From Microvirga thermotolerans (GTDB lineage: Bacteria > Pseudomonadota > Alphaproteobacteria > Rhizobiales > Beijerinckiaceae), in contig NZ_CP045423.1 of the NCBI RefSeq assembly GCF_009363855.1, positions 558,001-622,000 on the forward strand: a stretch of 64,000 bases of DNA, read 5' to 3'. The notes below the pieces were generated by a model. It saw nothing but the letters and a program-made list of their open reading frames with translations, was not told the origin of the DNA and did no database searches. A program made the translations under genes and the position numbers. Positions 1 to 9,327 of the stretch are shown here, in pieces. Position 1 is the stretch's first letter; every line of letters starts with the position of its first letter.

Positions 1-47
1 TTCCGTGGCAAGAGCATGGCAAGGGCCGCGCGGATTCGAGATCGAGC

Positions 48-953
48 ATGACGACCTCCTCCCTCCTGTGGATTCCGGTGACGCTGGCCGCCGCGGCGGC
101 GCAGACGGGCCGGAACGCGACCCAGCGCCGCCTGACCGAGACCATCGGGACGGTGGGCGCGACCCAGGTCCGCTTCCTCTACGGCTTCCCGTTCGCCCTC
201 CTGGCCCTGGGACTCGTGCGGCTCGTCCTCGGCGAGCCGGTTCCCGCGCCGGAGGGGATGTTCATGCCCTTCGTCCTTGGCGGGGCGACGGCGCAGATCC
301 TCGCCACCGCCCTCATGCTGGCCGCCATGCGCGAGCGCTCCTTCTCCGTGGTCACGGCCTACATGAAGACGGAGCCGGTCCAGGTCGCCCTGTTCGGCGT
401 GGCGATTCTCGGGGATCCGCTGTCGCCCGGAGTCGCCCTGGGGATCGGCGTCGCGACGGCGGGCGTCGTCCTCATGTCCCTCAAGCCCGGAGCGCGGCTG
501 GGGGCCGCGGGTCTTCGCCCGACCGTCTACGGGATCGCCTCCGGCGCATTCTTCGCCCTGGCCGCCATCGGCTTCCGGGGCGCGATCCTCGCCCTGCCGG
601 AAGGCTCCTTCGTGATGCGGTCCACCGCCACGCTCGCCTGGGCGCTCGGCACGCAGACGGTCCTCCTCCTGGTCTGGCTCGGCGCCTTCGACCGGAAGGC
701 GCTGGTGGCGAGCTTCAGGGCATGGCGCCCCTCCCTGGGCGCAGGCTTTCTCGGCGCTCTCGCCTCGCAGTTCTGGTTCGTCGGCTTCTCCCTGACCACG
801 GCCGCGAACGTGCGCACCCTGGCCCTGGTGGAGGTCCTCATGGCGCAGGCCGTCTCCCACCGCCTGCTCTCGCAGGCCACCACCCGCCGGGAGGTCCTCG
901 GCATGGCGCTGATCCTGGCGGGGGTCGGCCTCCTCCTGCTCGCCCAGCATTGA
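48..953 (+). CDS. EamA/DMT-superfamily transporter
   Basis: A 301-aa integral membrane protein of the drug/metabolite transporter superfamily. The sequence is almost entirely hydrophobic helices, about ten in two repeats of five, as in EamA-type exporters. The halves start near residue 5 and near residue 155, and the C-terminal helix is rich in Leu and Gly. EamA proteins export small metabolites or amino acids, but the substrate cannot be read from the sequence. The ATG at 48 gives the expected family length. No strong ribosome binding site is visible, and the upstream neighbour lies outside the window. The frames overlapping it on both strands are GC-driven shadows. Confidence 0.85.
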   Translation: MTTSSLLWIPVTLAAAAAQTGRNATQRRLTETIGTVGATQVRFLYGFPFALLALGLVRLVLGEPVPAPEGMFMPFVLGGATAQILATALMLAAMRERSFSVVTAYMKTEPVQVALFGVAILGDPLSPGVALGIGVATAGVVLMSLKPGARLGAAGLRPTVYGIASGAFFALAAIGFRGAILALPEGSFVMRSTATLAWALGTQTVLLLVWLGAFDRKALVASFRAWRPSLGAGFLGALASQFWFVGFSLTTAANVRTLALVEVLMAQAVSHRLLSQATTRREVLGMALILAGVGLLLLAQH

Positions 954-1066
954 CCCCAGCATTGACGTCGGGGGCTCCGGAGACGAACGCTCCGGCAGGG
1001 ACGGCCTTGCCCAGGCGAAGGCGGGGGGCCATTCTGAGGAATGAACGTTCTTGAGGAGATTCCCCC

Positions 1067-2233
1067 ATGACAGCCTGCATCGTCGGCTGGGCCCATACCC
1101 CCTTCGGAAAGCTGGATACCGAAACCGTCGAGAGCCTGATCGTCCGTGTGACCGACGAGGCGCTGGAGCATGCCGGAATCGGCCCGGAGGACGTGGACGA
1201 GGTCGTGCTCGGCCATTTCAACGGCGGCTTCTCTCCCCAGGAATTCACCGCTTCCCTGGTCTTCCAGGCGAGCGACCGGTTCCGCTTCAAGCCGGCCACG
1301 CGGGTCGAGAACGCCTGCGCCACCGGGTCCGCCGCCGTGCACCAGGCCATCAAGACGATCGAGGCGAAGCGCGCCCGGACCGTCCTCGTCGTCGGGGTCG
1401 AGCAGATGACGACGACCCCCGGCCCGGAAATCGGAAACATCCTCCTCAAGGCCTCCTACCTGCCGGAGGACGGCGACACGAAGGGCGGCTTCGCGGGCGT
1501 TTTCGGCAAGATCGCCGGGCTCTATTTCCAGCGCTACGGCGACCAGTCGGACGCTCTTGCGATGATCGCCGCGAAGAACCACCGGAACGGGGTCGACAAC
1601 CCCTACGCGCAGATGCGCAAGGACCTGGGCTTCGAGTTCTGTCGCACGGAGAGCGACAAGAACCCCTTCGTCGCAGGCCCCCTGAAGCGGACGGACTGCT
1701 CCCTCGTCTCCGACGGGGCGGCGGCCCTCGTGATCGCCGACACGGAGACGGCCCTGCGCATGAAGCGGGCGGTGGCCTTCCGGGCCACGGCGCACGCGCA
1801 GGACTTCCTGCCCATGTCCAAGCGCGACATCGTCCGGTTCGAGGGCTGCGCCGAGGCGTGGCGGCGGGCGCTCGACCAGGCGGGGATCCAGCTTTCCGAC
1901 CTCTCCTTCGTCGAGACCCACGATTGCTTCACCATCGCCGAGCTCATCGAGTACGAGGCCATGGGGCTGACGCCTCCGGGCCAGGGCGCCATCGCCGTCA
2001 AGGAGGGCTGGACGCAGCGGGACGGCAAGCTGCCCGTGAACCCCTCGGGCGGGCTCAAGGCCAAGGGCCATCCCATCGGCGCCACGGGCGTCTCCATGCA
2101 TGTCCTCTCGGCCATGCAGCTCTGCGAGGAAGCGGGCGGGATCCAGGTCAGGAACCCCAAGCTCGGCGGCATCTTCAACATGGGCGGCGCCGCCGTCGCG
2201 AACTACGTGAGCGTGCTCGAGCGGATCAAGTAG
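1067..2233 (+). CDS. Thiolase-family acyltransferase (acetyl-CoA acetyltransferase-like)
   Basis: A 388-aa thiolase. The nucleophilic cysteine sits in ENACATGSAA (Cys84), and the C-terminal half carries the second active-site region, with HDCF near residue 284 and GGLKAKGHPIGATG near residue 330. The HDCF form points to the SCP2-thiolase/acetyl-CoA acetyltransferase-like branch rather than classical PhaA/AtoB. It would catalyse thiolytic cleavage or condensation of acyl-CoAs in the cytoplasm, probably in fatty-acid or side-chain catabolism. TTGAGGAG lies about 8 nt upstream of the ATG and supports the start. It stands alone, convergent with bolA only a few bases downstream. The precise substrate is not predictable. 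Confidence 0.9.
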   Translation: MTACIVGWAHTPFGKLDTETVESLIVRVTDEALEHAGIGPEDVDEVVLGHFNGGFSPQEFTASLVFQASDRFRFKPATRVENACATGSAAVHQAIKTIEAKRARTVLVVGVEQMTTTPGPEIGNILLKASYLPEDGDTKGGFAGVFGKIAGLYFQRYGDQSDALAMIAAKNHRNGVDNPYAQMRKDLGFEFCRTESDKNPFVAGPLKRTDCSLVSDGAAALVIADTETALRMKRAVAFRATAHAQDFLPMSKRDIVRFEGCAEAWRRALDQAGIQLSDLSFVETHDCFTIAELIEYEAMGLTPPGQGAIAVKEGWTQRDGKLPVNPSGGLKAKGHPIGATGVSMHVLSAMQLCEEAGGIQVRNPKLGGIFNMGGAAVANYVSVLERIK

Positions 2234-2239
2234 GCCGCT

Positions 2240-2530
2240 TCAGGCCCGCGGCGGGCGCGGGTCCGGCTCGCCCGGGGCCCGCGCCTCGATGGCGAGCGCA
2301 TGGAGCCCGCGCTCGAACGCTCCCTTCAGGACCTCGTTCACGAGGCGGTGGCGCTCGACCCGGCTCTTGCCGGCGAAGGCGTCCGACACGATATGAAGGC
2401 GGAAGTGGGTTTCGCCGCCTTCGCGCCATCCGGCGTGACCGCGATGCTGCTCCGATTCGTCCGTGACGGCGAGATGGGTCGGCTGCAGGCGCGCCTGCAG
2501 TTCCTGCGTGATCCAGTCGGCGAGGGTCAT
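2240..2530 (-). CDS. BolA family protein
   Basis: A 96-aa BolA-fold protein. The C-terminal signature HRLVNEVLKGAF followed by a helix and a basic/acidic tail matches the BolA/YrbA family, whose members pair with monothiol glutaredoxins in iron-sulfur trafficking and iron sensing. I chose the ATG at 2530 (MTLADWITQ) because the frame upstream encodes a basic, proline-rich leader unlike the family. The gene converges on the thiolase with a gap of only six bases, and is divergent from the J-domain gene that precedes cobS. BolA next to a DnaJ-like gene and cobST is a common arrangement in Hyphomicrobiales. Confidence 0.88.
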   Translation of the reverse strand: MTLADWITQELQARLQPTHLAVTDESEQHRGHAGWREGGETHFRLHIVSDAFAGKSRVERHRLVNEVLKGAFERGLHALAIEARAPGEPDPRPPRA

Positions 2531-2618
2531 GCTTGCGATAAACCTTTTTGAACGGGTCTGCGGCGAAAAGCGTCGAGGCCTTGGCTCCGGGCCGGAAGCC
2601 ACTCATAATCCCTGCGTC

Positions 2619-3227
2619 ATGGATCTCAACTCACCTCTCTTCGACCGCATCCGCATCAAGGCGACGTGCGACGCGCCGCGCGAGACGGAGGGGCCGGTCT
2701 GCGAACATCCCGACTGCAAGGCGCCGGGCGAGTACCGCGCGCCCAAGGGGCGGGACCGGGAGGGGCAGTACTGGCGATTCTGCCTGGAGCATGTGCGCGC
2801 GTACAACGCCTCGTACAATTATTTCGCCGGCATGCCCGACGACGCGGTGGCGGCCTACCAGAAGGACGCGGTCGTCGGCCACCGGCCGACCTGGGCCATG
2901 GGCGTGAACGCCAAGACCAAGTGCCAGGAGCGCGAGTGGGCCTATGTCGATCCCCTGGGCATCCTGCGGGGCGAGGACTTCAGGCAGGGGCGCCGGAGCA
3001 GGGCTCCCGCCGAGCCGCAGCCGCCGCGCCATACGGGACCGGTGCGGCGCGCCCTGGACGTGCTCGGGCTCGACGAGAATGCCGACGGCCCGGCGATCAA
3101 GGCCCAGTACAAGGCCCTGGTGAAGCGGTTCCACCCCGACGCGAACGGGGGGGACAGGTCCTACGAGGAGCGCCTGCGCGACATCATCAAGGCCCACGAC
3201 ACCCTCAAGAGCGCAGGAATGTGCTGA
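2619..3227 (+). CDS. J-domain (DnaJ-like) protein
   Basis: A 202-aa protein with a C-terminal J domain from about residue 142 to the end, containing the essential HPD tripeptide near residue 172 (RFHPDANGG). The first 140 residues contain several conserved-looking Cys and His (CEHPDCKAPGEY, RFCLEHVRAYN) that could bind zinc. J proteins stimulate Hsp70 ATPase, here presumably DnaK. The ATG at 2619 (MDLNSPLFDR) is preferred over upstream in-frame starts that overlap bolA on the other strand. The gene sits directly before cobS and cobT, so a chaperone role for that AAA/VWA pair is possible but is only inference from position. Confidence 0.9.
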   Translation: MDLNSPLFDRIRIKATCDAPRETEGPVCEHPDCKAPGEYRAPKGRDREGQYWRFCLEHVRAYNASYNYFAGMPDDAVAAYQKDAVVGHRPTWAMGVNAKTKCQEREWAYVDPLGILRGEDFRQGRRSRAPAEPQPPRHTGPVRRALDVLGLDENADGPAIKAQYKALVKRFHPDANGGDRSYEERLRDIIKAHDTLKSAGMC

Positions 3228-3365
3228 GGAGGGAGGCTTGCGCGCAGCCCCGGCATGCGAGGATCCCGTTTGCGCCCGGGGTGCATGATTGTTAAGTAAC
3301 CTTGCCGTTAAGCGATCCTTGGCGCTTGTGACAACTCGACCCCTTCCGACCGAAAGGCCCTGACG

Positions 3366-4352
3366 ATGGCGACAACCGAGACACCGACCCTCTTGCCGGA
3401 CATGAAGGTTTCCGTTCGGCAGGTCTTCGGCATCGATTCGGATCTTGAGGTCCCTGCCTTCTCCCAGAGCGACGAGCACGTGCCGGACCTGGATCCCGAC
3501 TACCTCTTCGACCGGGAGACGACCCTCGCCATCCTCGCGGGCTTCGCGCGCAACCGGCGCGTGATGATCACCGGCTACCACGGCACGGGCAAGTCGACCC
3601 ATATCGAGCAGGTGGCGGCGCGGCTGAACTGGCCCTGCGTGCGCGTCAACCTCGACAGCCACGTCTCCCGCATCGACCTCGTCGGCAAGGACGCCATCGT
3701 TCTCCAGGACGGCAAGCAGGTCACCGCCTTCCAGGACGGCATCCTGCCCTGGGCCCTGCAGCACAACGTGGCCCTCGTCTTCGACGAGTACGATGCCGGG
3801 CGGCCCGACGTCATGTTCGTGATCCAGCGCGTCCTGGAGCAGTCGGGCAAGCTCACCCTTCTCGACCAGAAGCGGGTCATCCGGCCTCATCCGGCCTTCC
3901 GCCTCTTCGCCACGGCCAACACCGTCGGCCTCGGCGACACGTCGGGGCTCTATCACGGCACGCAGCAGATCAACCAGGGCCAGATGGACCGCTGGTCCAT
4001 CGTCACGACCCTTAACTACCTGCCGCACGACAAGGAGGTGGACATCGTCCTCTCCAAGGCGAAGCACTACCAGGAGAGCCCCGAGGGCCGCGACACCGTC
4101 AACAGGATGGTCCGCGTCGCCGACCTCACCCGCAGCGCCTTCATGAACGGCGACCTTTCCACCGTCATGAGCCCGCGCACGGTCATCACCTGGGCCGAGA
4201 ACGCGGACATCTTCGGGGATGTCGGCTTCGCCTTCCGCGTCACCTTCCTCAACAAGTGCGACGAGCTGGAGCGTCCCCTGGTGGCGGAGTTCTACCAGCG
4301 CTCCTTCGGCCGGGAGCTGCCGGAGAGCGCCGTGAACGTGGCGCTGTCGTAA
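3366..4352 (+). CDS. cobS: Cobaltochelatase subunit CobS
   Basis: A 328-aa MoxR-type AAA+ ATPase, the normal CobS length. Walker A is GYHGTGKST at residues 70-78, and a Walker B-like FDEYDAG lies around residues 139-145. CobS and CobT form the ATP-driven chaperone part of aerobic cobaltochelatase, which with CobN inserts Co2+ into hydrogenobyrinic acid a,c-diamide during B12 synthesis. cobN is not in this window. A purine-rich GAAAGG precedes the ATG. cobT follows after 128 bp that contain a dispersed repeat. No cobalamin riboswitch is recognisable in the 138-bp leader. Confidence 0.95.
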   Translation: MATTETPTLLPDMKVSVRQVFGIDSDLEVPAFSQSDEHVPDLDPDYLFDRETTLAILAGFARNRRVMITGYHGTGKSTHIEQVAARLNWPCVRVNLDSHVSRIDLVGKDAIVLQDGKQVTAFQDGILPWALQHNVALVFDEYDAGRPDVMFVIQRVLEQSGKLTLLDQKRVIRPHPAFRLFATANTVGLGDTSGLYHGTQQINQGQMDRWSIVTTLNYLPHDKEVDIVLSKAKHYQESPEGRDTVNRMVRVADLTRSAFMNGDLSTVMSPRTVITWAENADIFGDVGFAFRVTFLNKCDELERPLVAEFYQRSFGRELPESAVNVALS

Positions 4353-4419
4353 CGCGTTCTTCCGTCGCTCCGGCGCCGCGAGGCGGAGCCCGGAGACCGT
4401 GAATGCGATGGAGCCGAGC

Positions 4420-4469
4420 CTGCGTTCATGGATCCCCGCCTGCGCGGGGCGACGCAAACGGGAATGACA
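4420..4469. repeat. Dispersed palindromic repeat between cobS and cobT
   Basis: The segment contains a short hairpin (CCCCGC at 4434-4439 pairing with GCGGGG at 4444-4449) flanked by GGAT on one side and CGACGCAAACGGGAATGAC on the other. This pattern resembles the very common alphaproteobacterial intergenic repeat built from a GGATCCCCGC/GCGGGAATGAC core. That it recurs elsewhere in the genome is inference, since I see only this copy in the window. Confidence 0.45.
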
Positions 4470-4480
4470 AGAGGGGTGAG

Positions 4481-6373
4481 ATGTCCATCTCGAACCGCAG
4501 GCCGGGAGAACGGAAGGAAGCGCCGACGGAGCCGCTGAAGCGCTCCATCGCCGGCTGCATGAAGGCCATCGCGCGCAAGCAGGACCTGGAGGTGACCTTC
4601 GCCTCCGACCGGCCCGCGATGATGGGCGACAAGGTGCGCCTGCCGGATCCGCCCCGGCGGCTGACCTCCCATGACGTCGCCGTGCTGCGCGGCTATGCCG
4701 ATTCCATGGCGCTCCGGCTCGCCTGCCACGACACCGCGCTGCACCGCAAGCTCGCACCGGAGGGGCAGGCGGCGCGCGCCGTCTTCGACGCGGTCGAGCA
4801 GGCCAGGGTCGAGTCCATCGGCTCCCGCCGCATGTCCGGCGTCGCCTCCAACATCTCGGCGATGCTGGAGGACCGGTATCACCGCGGCGGCAAGTACGAG
4901 GAGATCACGGACCGGGCCGACGCCCCCATCGAGGATGCCGTGGCCCTGATGGTGCGGGAGCGCCTCACCGGCCAGCGGCCGCCGGCCTCCGCGGCCAGGA
5001 TCGTCGACCTGTGGCGGGACTACATCGAGGACCGGGCGGGGCGCGACCTCGACGGGCTTCTGAAGAACATCGAAAGCCAGCGCGACTTCGCCCGCTCGGT
5101 CCGGGACCTCCTGTCCTCCCTCGACATGGCCGACGAGGCCGCCCTCGATTCGGAGGACGAGGAGAACGAGGAGGAGAACGACACCGAGCAGGAGCAGCAG
5201 CAGGGCGAGGGCGAGAGCGAGCAGGAGGCCCAGGGCGACCGCGCCGAGGCCGAGATCGGCGACGAGGCCGCCGACGAGATGGAGGAGGGCGCGAGCGAGG
5301 ACGCCGACGGCCCCTCCGGCGAGCTGCCGGACGAGGCCGACGAGGCGGATTCCGAGAATGCCTCCGAATCCTGGCGGCCGCCGTCCCGGCACAACGAGGG
5401 CCGGGGGCCGGACTACAAGGCCTTCACCACCCGGTTCGACGAGGTGGTCCATGCGGAGGAACTCTGCGACGCGGACGAGCTGACGCGGCTGCGCGCCTAT
5501 CTCGACAAGCAGCTCGCCAACCTGCAGGGGGTGGTCGGGCGCCTCGCCAACCGGCTGCAGCGCCGGCTCCTCGCGCAGCAGAACCGGGCCTGGGAGTTCG
5601 ACCTGGAGGAGGGCACCCTCGACCCGGCGCGGCTTCCCCGCGTGGTCATGGACCCGTTCCAGCCCCTGAGCTTCAAGCAGGAGCAGGACACGAACTTCCG
5701 CGACACGGTGGTGACGCTGCTCCTGGACAATTCGGGTTCCATGCGGGGGCGGCCGATCACCGTCGCCGCCACCTGCGCCGACATCCTGGCGCGCACCCTG
5801 GAGCGCTGCGGCGTGAAGGTCGAGATCCTCGGCTTCACCACCCGCGCGTGGAAGGGCGGGCAGGCGCGCGAGGCGTGGCTGCAGAGCGGCAAGCCCGCCA
5901 ATCCCGGACGGCTCAACGACCTGCGCCACATCGTCTACAAGCCGGCGGACGCGCCCTGGCGCCGGGCCCGCAAGAATCTCGGGCTGATGATGCGCGAGGG
6001 CCTGCTCAAGGAGAACATCGACGGCGAGGCCCTGGACTGGGCGCACAAGCGCCTGCTCGGGCGCCCCGAGCAGCGCCGGATCCTCATGGTGATCTCGGAC
6101 GGCGCTCCGGTCGACGATTCCACCCTCTCGGTCAATCCGGGCAACTACCTGGAGCGGCACCTGCGCCATGTGATCGAGGAGATCGAGACCCGCTCGCCCG
6201 TGGAGCTCATCGCCATCGGCATCGGCCACGACGTGACCCGCTACTACCGCCGCGCCGTCACCATCGTGGACGCGGAGGAACTCGGCGGAGTCATGACCGA
6301 GAAGCTCGCCGAGCTGTTCGAGGAGAGCCCGCCGCCCGCCGCGCGGGCGCCGCGCCGCCGGGCCTTCGCCTGA
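4481..6373 (+). CDS. cobT: Cobaltochelatase subunit CobT
   Basis: A 630-aa protein, matching the usual CobT length. The N-terminal half is followed by a long acidic linker rich in Asp/Glu/Gln (roughly residues 220-310). A C-terminal von Willebrand factor A domain carries the MIDAS motif DNSGS around residues 416-420. CobT binds CobS in the chaperone complex that powers cobalt insertion by CobN. I chose the ATG at 4481 because AAGAGGGG lies just upstream and the alternative start at 4403 would translate the dispersed repeat. Long open frames on the opposite strand here are composition artefacts of the acidic repeats. Confidence 0.95.
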   Translation: MSISNRRPGERKEAPTEPLKRSIAGCMKAIARKQDLEVTFASDRPAMMGDKVRLPDPPRRLTSHDVAVLRGYADSMALRLACHDTALHRKLAPEGQAARAVFDAVEQARVESIGSRRMSGVASNISAMLEDRYHRGGKYEEITDRADAPIEDAVALMVRERLTGQRPPASAARIVDLWRDYIEDRAGRDLDGLLKNIESQRDFARSVRDLLSSLDMADEAALDSEDEENEEENDTEQEQQQGEGESEQEAQGDRAEAEIGDEAADEMEEGASEDADGPSGELPDEADEADSENASESWRPPSRHNEGRGPDYKAFTTRFDEVVHAEELCDADELTRLRAYLDKQLANLQGVVGRLANRLQRRLLAQQNRAWEFDLEEGTLDPARLPRVVMDPFQPLSFKQEQDTNFRDTVVTLLLDNSGSMRGRPITVAATCADILARTLERCGVKVEILGFTTRAWKGGQAREAWLQSGKPANPGRLNDLRHIVYKPADAPWRRARKNLGLMMREGLLKENIDGEALDWAHKRLLGRPEQRRILMVISDGAPVDDSTLSVNPGNYLERHLRHVIEEIETRSPVELIAIGIGHDVTRYYRRAVTIVDAEELGGVMTEKLAELFEESPPPAARAPRRRAFA

Positions 6374-6458
6374 CCGTCGCAGCTTGACGGAAGCGGCGTT
6401 CTCGGGAAGGAGTCTGATCGGCTCCCGATCCTGCCGTCCGACCTGAGGCTCCATAGGC

Positions 6459-7487
6459 ATGAGGCTGAACCGCCGTCTGTTCCTGCTCGGCGGCGGCGCG
6501 GCCGCCGCCGCGGTCCTTGCGGAGCGCACCTTCGCCCGTCCCCGGGCGCCCGACGCCGCTCTTCCCGTGGACGTCTCCGCCCGGCCCATCGACCATCTCT
6601 CCGTCACCGACCGGGGCCGCAGCCGCTTCGGCGACCTCCTGTTCCGGGGCGGCCTGGACCTGCGTTCGCCGGACAGCCGCTTCGGCGGCTTCTCCAGCCT
6701 CTGGCGCTCCGCCGACGGCCGCCGGATCGTGTCCGTCGCCGACAACGCGCAATGGCTGACGGCCAGGGTCCAGACCGCCGACGGGCGGCTCTCCGGCCTG
6801 TCGGACGCGATGCTCGCGCCGCTGCGGGCGGCGGACGGGCGTCCCCTCGGGCGCACGAAGTACTACGACACGGAAAGCCTGGCGATCGCCGACGGTGTCG
6901 CCTTCGTCGGCATCGAGCGCAGGCATGCGGTCATGCGGTTCGCGTGGGAGGCCGACGGCGTCCAGGCCCGCGCCTGGCCGGTCCCCCTGCCCAGGGAGAT
7001 TCGCGACGGGATCGAGAGCCTCCCGGACAACCACGGCCTCGAAGCCATCGGCGTCGCGCCCCGGCACTCGCCCCTGGCGGGAGCCCTGGTGGCGATCGCC
7101 GAGCGGGCGCGCAAGCACGACAGGCCCACCCGGGGCTTCATCCTCACCGGCCCGCGGAAGGGGGAGTTCTCGGTCCGCCGCACGAACGGCTACGACGTAA
7201 GCGACCTCGCCTTCCTGCCCTCGGGGGACATGCTCCTTCTGGAGCGTCAGTTCTCCCTGTTCGAGGGGTTCCGCGTCCGCCTCCGCCGCGTCGCGGCCGG
7301 GGCGGTGAAGCCCGATGTGGAAATTGACGGGGCGGTCGTCTTCGAGAGCGACGCGTCCCAGGAGATCGACAACATGGAGGGGCTCGCCGTCCACCGGGAA
7401 GACGGCACCGCCGTCCTGACCCTGATCTCGGACAACAACTTCAGCCCGCTGCAGCGGACCCTGCTGCTCGAGTTCGCGCTGAGTTGA
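6459..7487 (+). CDS. Esterase-like activity of phytase family protein, Tat-exported
   Basis: A 342-aa protein with a twin-arginine signal: NRRLFLLGGG, followed by an Ala-rich hydrophobic stretch and a likely cleavage site near residue 26. The mature part has repeated beta-propeller-like segments with DTESLAI, DNHGLEAI, GYDVSDLAFL and DNMEGLAV, the signature of the phytase-like esterase family (PF13449-type). The protein should therefore be folded before export and act in the periplasm. Its physiological substrate is unknown, and the family name should not be taken as proof of phytase activity. It follows cobT after 85 bp in the same direction and may be co-transcribed. Confidence 0.85.
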   Translation: MRLNRRLFLLGGGAAAAAVLAERTFARPRAPDAALPVDVSARPIDHLSVTDRGRSRFGDLLFRGGLDLRSPDSRFGGFSSLWRSADGRRIVSVADNAQWLTARVQTADGRLSGLSDAMLAPLRAADGRPLGRTKYYDTESLAIADGVAFVGIERRHAVMRFAWEADGVQARAWPVPLPREIRDGIESLPDNHGLEAIGVAPRHSPLAGALVAIAERARKHDRPTRGFILTGPRKGEFSVRRTNGYDVSDLAFLPSGDMLLLERQFSLFEGFRVRLRRVAAGAVKPDVEIDGAVVFESDASQEIDNMEGLAVHREDGTAVLTLISDNNFSPLQRTLLLEFALS

Positions 7488-7620
7488 CAGGCCGTCAGAT
7501 CGTCATTGCGCAACCGGTGTTGCAGCTCTCCGAACAATGCCACATGGCGGCGTGCCGGGTTTGGATGAGGGTTCGTTGCCGTGGGGGCCGATCAAGAAGC
7601 TTCTTGGCTCCTAGAGGACA

Positions 7621-7887
7621 TTGGGATCGCTCCTCGGGGACGTCATTTTCGCGACGCCTCCGATCCAGGGGCAGACACGGCATTCGTACTTCCAATGGCG
7701 GGTAAAGAGAGGTCTCGATGGCCATTCCACCTTCTTAAGCGTGAAGAGGCTGCCTGACGCCTATGCAGGCCCCGAGGGCGCGCCACGGAACTATATCAGT
7801 TTTGATCTCGATGCTGCGGTACGCCTGAGAGCGAGCCTGGACGCCTGCATTTCGGAATGCCAGCGGCTTACGAGAACGGATTCCTGA
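7621..7887 (+). CDS. Small hypothetical protein (uncertain)
   Basis: A possible 88-aa protein beginning with TTG just after an in-frame stop and an AGAGGA stretch. The second half (HSTFLSVKRLPDAYAGPE, then an amphipathic helix rich in Ala/Arg/Leu) looks protein-like. No domain is recognised. The region is less GC-rich than its neighbours and the start is unclear: a GTG at 7741 would leave a 48-aa product. It sits alone in a 560-bp gap between the phytase-like gene and the queuosine-precursor transporter. It could be a real lineage-specific gene or a decayed one. Confidence 0.35.
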   Translation: MGSLLGDVIFATPPIQGQTRHSYFQWRVKRGLDGHSTFLSVKRLPDAYAGPEGAPRNYISFDLDAAVRLRASLDACISECQRLTRTDS

Positions 7888-8049
7888 CCGGGATGAAGCC
7901 GTTCCCGGTGAAGACCCGCCCATACTCCTCGCCTCTCGAGACGAGGCGGCTTAAGCGGCTTGCGCCTCGATCGAAGCGCAGGCCGCTTCTCAGTCCTTTG
8001 CGGGCCGCATTTTCGGACAGACCCGCAGGGCCGCCTGAAGATGCTCCAA

Positions 8050-8679
8050 CTACGCCCGCTGCGGCTGGATGCGCATGACGGCCAGGATCGCGCCGTAGGG
8101 AGCGATGGAGAAGGCCGCGAGGGCCAGTTTCACTCCATAGTCCGCCACCGCGAGGTTGACCCAGGGCAAGGCGATGCACCGGTCGGCGATACCGACGCTT
8201 CCGAGCATGTCGCTGATGGTCAGCCCGAGGCCGGGCAGGGCGCCGCAGTAGAAGGCGAAGGAGAAGAAGATTGCCGTGTCGAGGCCGGACGAGATCACCG
8301 AGGACACGAAGGGCGGTAGCCACCAAGCCCTGTCGCGCAGGCGGGCGAAGATCCGGATGTCGAGCAGCTGGGCCACGAGGAAGGCCGCTCCCGACGCCAT
8401 GGCGATCCGCGGCGTGGCGAGGACAATGGACAGGGCCACGGCCAGGACGAAGCCCACATAGACGATCTGCCGCGCGCCTTTGGTGCCGAAGCGCCGGTTC
8501 GACAGGTCCGTCACCAGGAAGGAGAAGGGATAGGAGAAGGCGCCCCAGGTCAGGTAGTCACCCAGGCCCAGATGGTGAAACGGGTACTGGACCAGGATGT
8601 TCGACGAGAGCACGACGAGGGTCATCGCGAAGAGGGCGATGAGAAAGTCGCGGCGGTCGATGGAATTCATGGCCTTCAT
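8050..8679 (-). CDS. Queuosine precursor transporter, YhhQ/VUT family
   Basis: A 209-aa membrane protein with about six helices. The segments SYPFSFLVTDLSNRRFG and PFVSSVISSGLDTAIFF are hallmarks of the YhhQ (VUT/DUF165) family, which imports preQ0/preQ1 for queuosine modification of tRNA. Two ATGs, at 8679 and 8670, are possible; the first is used here. It lies downstream of rpmB on the same strand, separated by a terminator-like hairpin. No preQ1 riboswitch could be recognised in the short leader. Confidence 0.9.
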   Translation of the reverse strand: MKAMNSIDRRDFLIALFAMTLVVLSSNILVQYPFHHLGLGDYLTWGAFSYPFSFLVTDLSNRRFGTKGARQIVYVGFVLAVALSIVLATPRIAMASGAAFLVAQLLDIRIFARLRDRAWWLPPFVSSVISSGLDTAIFFSFAFYCGALPGLGLTISDMLGSVGIADRCIALPWVNLAVADYGVKLALAAFSIAPYGAILAVMRIQPQRA

Positions 8680-8728
8680 CTCGTCCCGGGCTCCTTAACG
8701 TAAACGGTCAAGCTCGTTCCGAACGCAA

Positions 8729-8753
8729 ACGGGCGGCCCGTCGAGCCGCCCGC
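8729..8753 (-). terminator. Terminator-like hairpin downstream of rpmB
   Basis: GGGCGGC (8731-8737) pairs with GCCGCCC (8745-8751) around a 7-nt loop. Read on the minus strand, the hairpin is followed by GTTTGCGTT, a weak U-rich tract. It lies 30 nt after the rpmB stop codon, so it probably ends the rpmB transcript and separates it from the yhhQ-type gene. Confidence 0.55.
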
Positions 8754-8780
8754 CGCAGAATGTCGTCAGGAGAGGCGAGC

Positions 8781-9071
8781 TCAGCCCGCCGCGGCGAGCT
8801 TCTTCTCGATCTCGCGCTTGATCGTGCGGGCGGTGGTGGAGAGCTCGTCCTCCTTCGCCTTGGCCAGGAAGGCGTCCAGGCCGCCCCGGTGCTCGACCGA
8901 GCGGAGGGCGTTGGCGGAGACGCGCAGGCGCACGGAGCGCTGAAGCACCTCGGATTGCAGCGTGACGTTGCAGAGGTTCGGCAGGAACTTCCGCTTCGTC
9001 TTGCGGTTCGAATGGCTCACCAGATGGCCACTCAGCACGGCCTTGCCGGTCAGTTCGCAACGGCGCGACAT
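8781..9071 (-). CDS. rpmB: 50S ribosomal protein L28
   Basis: A 96-aa L28. The start [10 protein letters not shown] and the internal [18 protein letters not shown] are diagnostic. The C-terminal extension (about 20 residues longer than in gamma-proteobacteria) is usual for alphaproteobacteria. The ATG at 9071 is the family start; an upstream in-frame start at 9101 is not needed. It is divergent from the DUF3108 gene, with about 250 bp between them that must hold both promoters. Confidence 0.97.
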   Translation of the reverse strand: MSRRCELTGKAVLSGHLVSHSNRKTKRKFLPNLCNVTLQSEVLQRSVRLRVSANALRSVEHRGGLDAFLAKAKEDELSTTARTIKREIEKKLAAAG

Positions 9072-9327
9072 GGGTTCAATCCTATCGTTCACGAGGGTCA
9101 CGGCCTCATCCGCTGCGGGTTTGCTTCAACGCAGATCCCACGGCTGCCGGACGCCAAAAGTCCTTGGAAGATGCGAGCCTATAGGCCGAAACGGCTCCCC
9201 GCGTCAAGAATAGCCCTCGGCCGCACCTCGATTTTTGTAATATCGTGGTCGCAATGTATTCTGATTCTCGTGAGAAGTCTCGGACGGGCCCCCGGGAACC
9301 GCCGGTAATCGCCCCAGGAAACCGCCC

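Noticed and set aside
3228..3365. Cobalamin riboswitch upstream of cobS
   Set aside because: The 138-bp leader is too short and lacks the B12-box; cobST often are not riboswitch-controlled.
4292..6856. Very long open frame antisense to cobT and the phytase-like gene
   Set aside because: Its translation is low-complexity (Leu/Val/Arg/Gly) and arises from the acidic repeats and high GC of cobT on the other strand; no domain fits.
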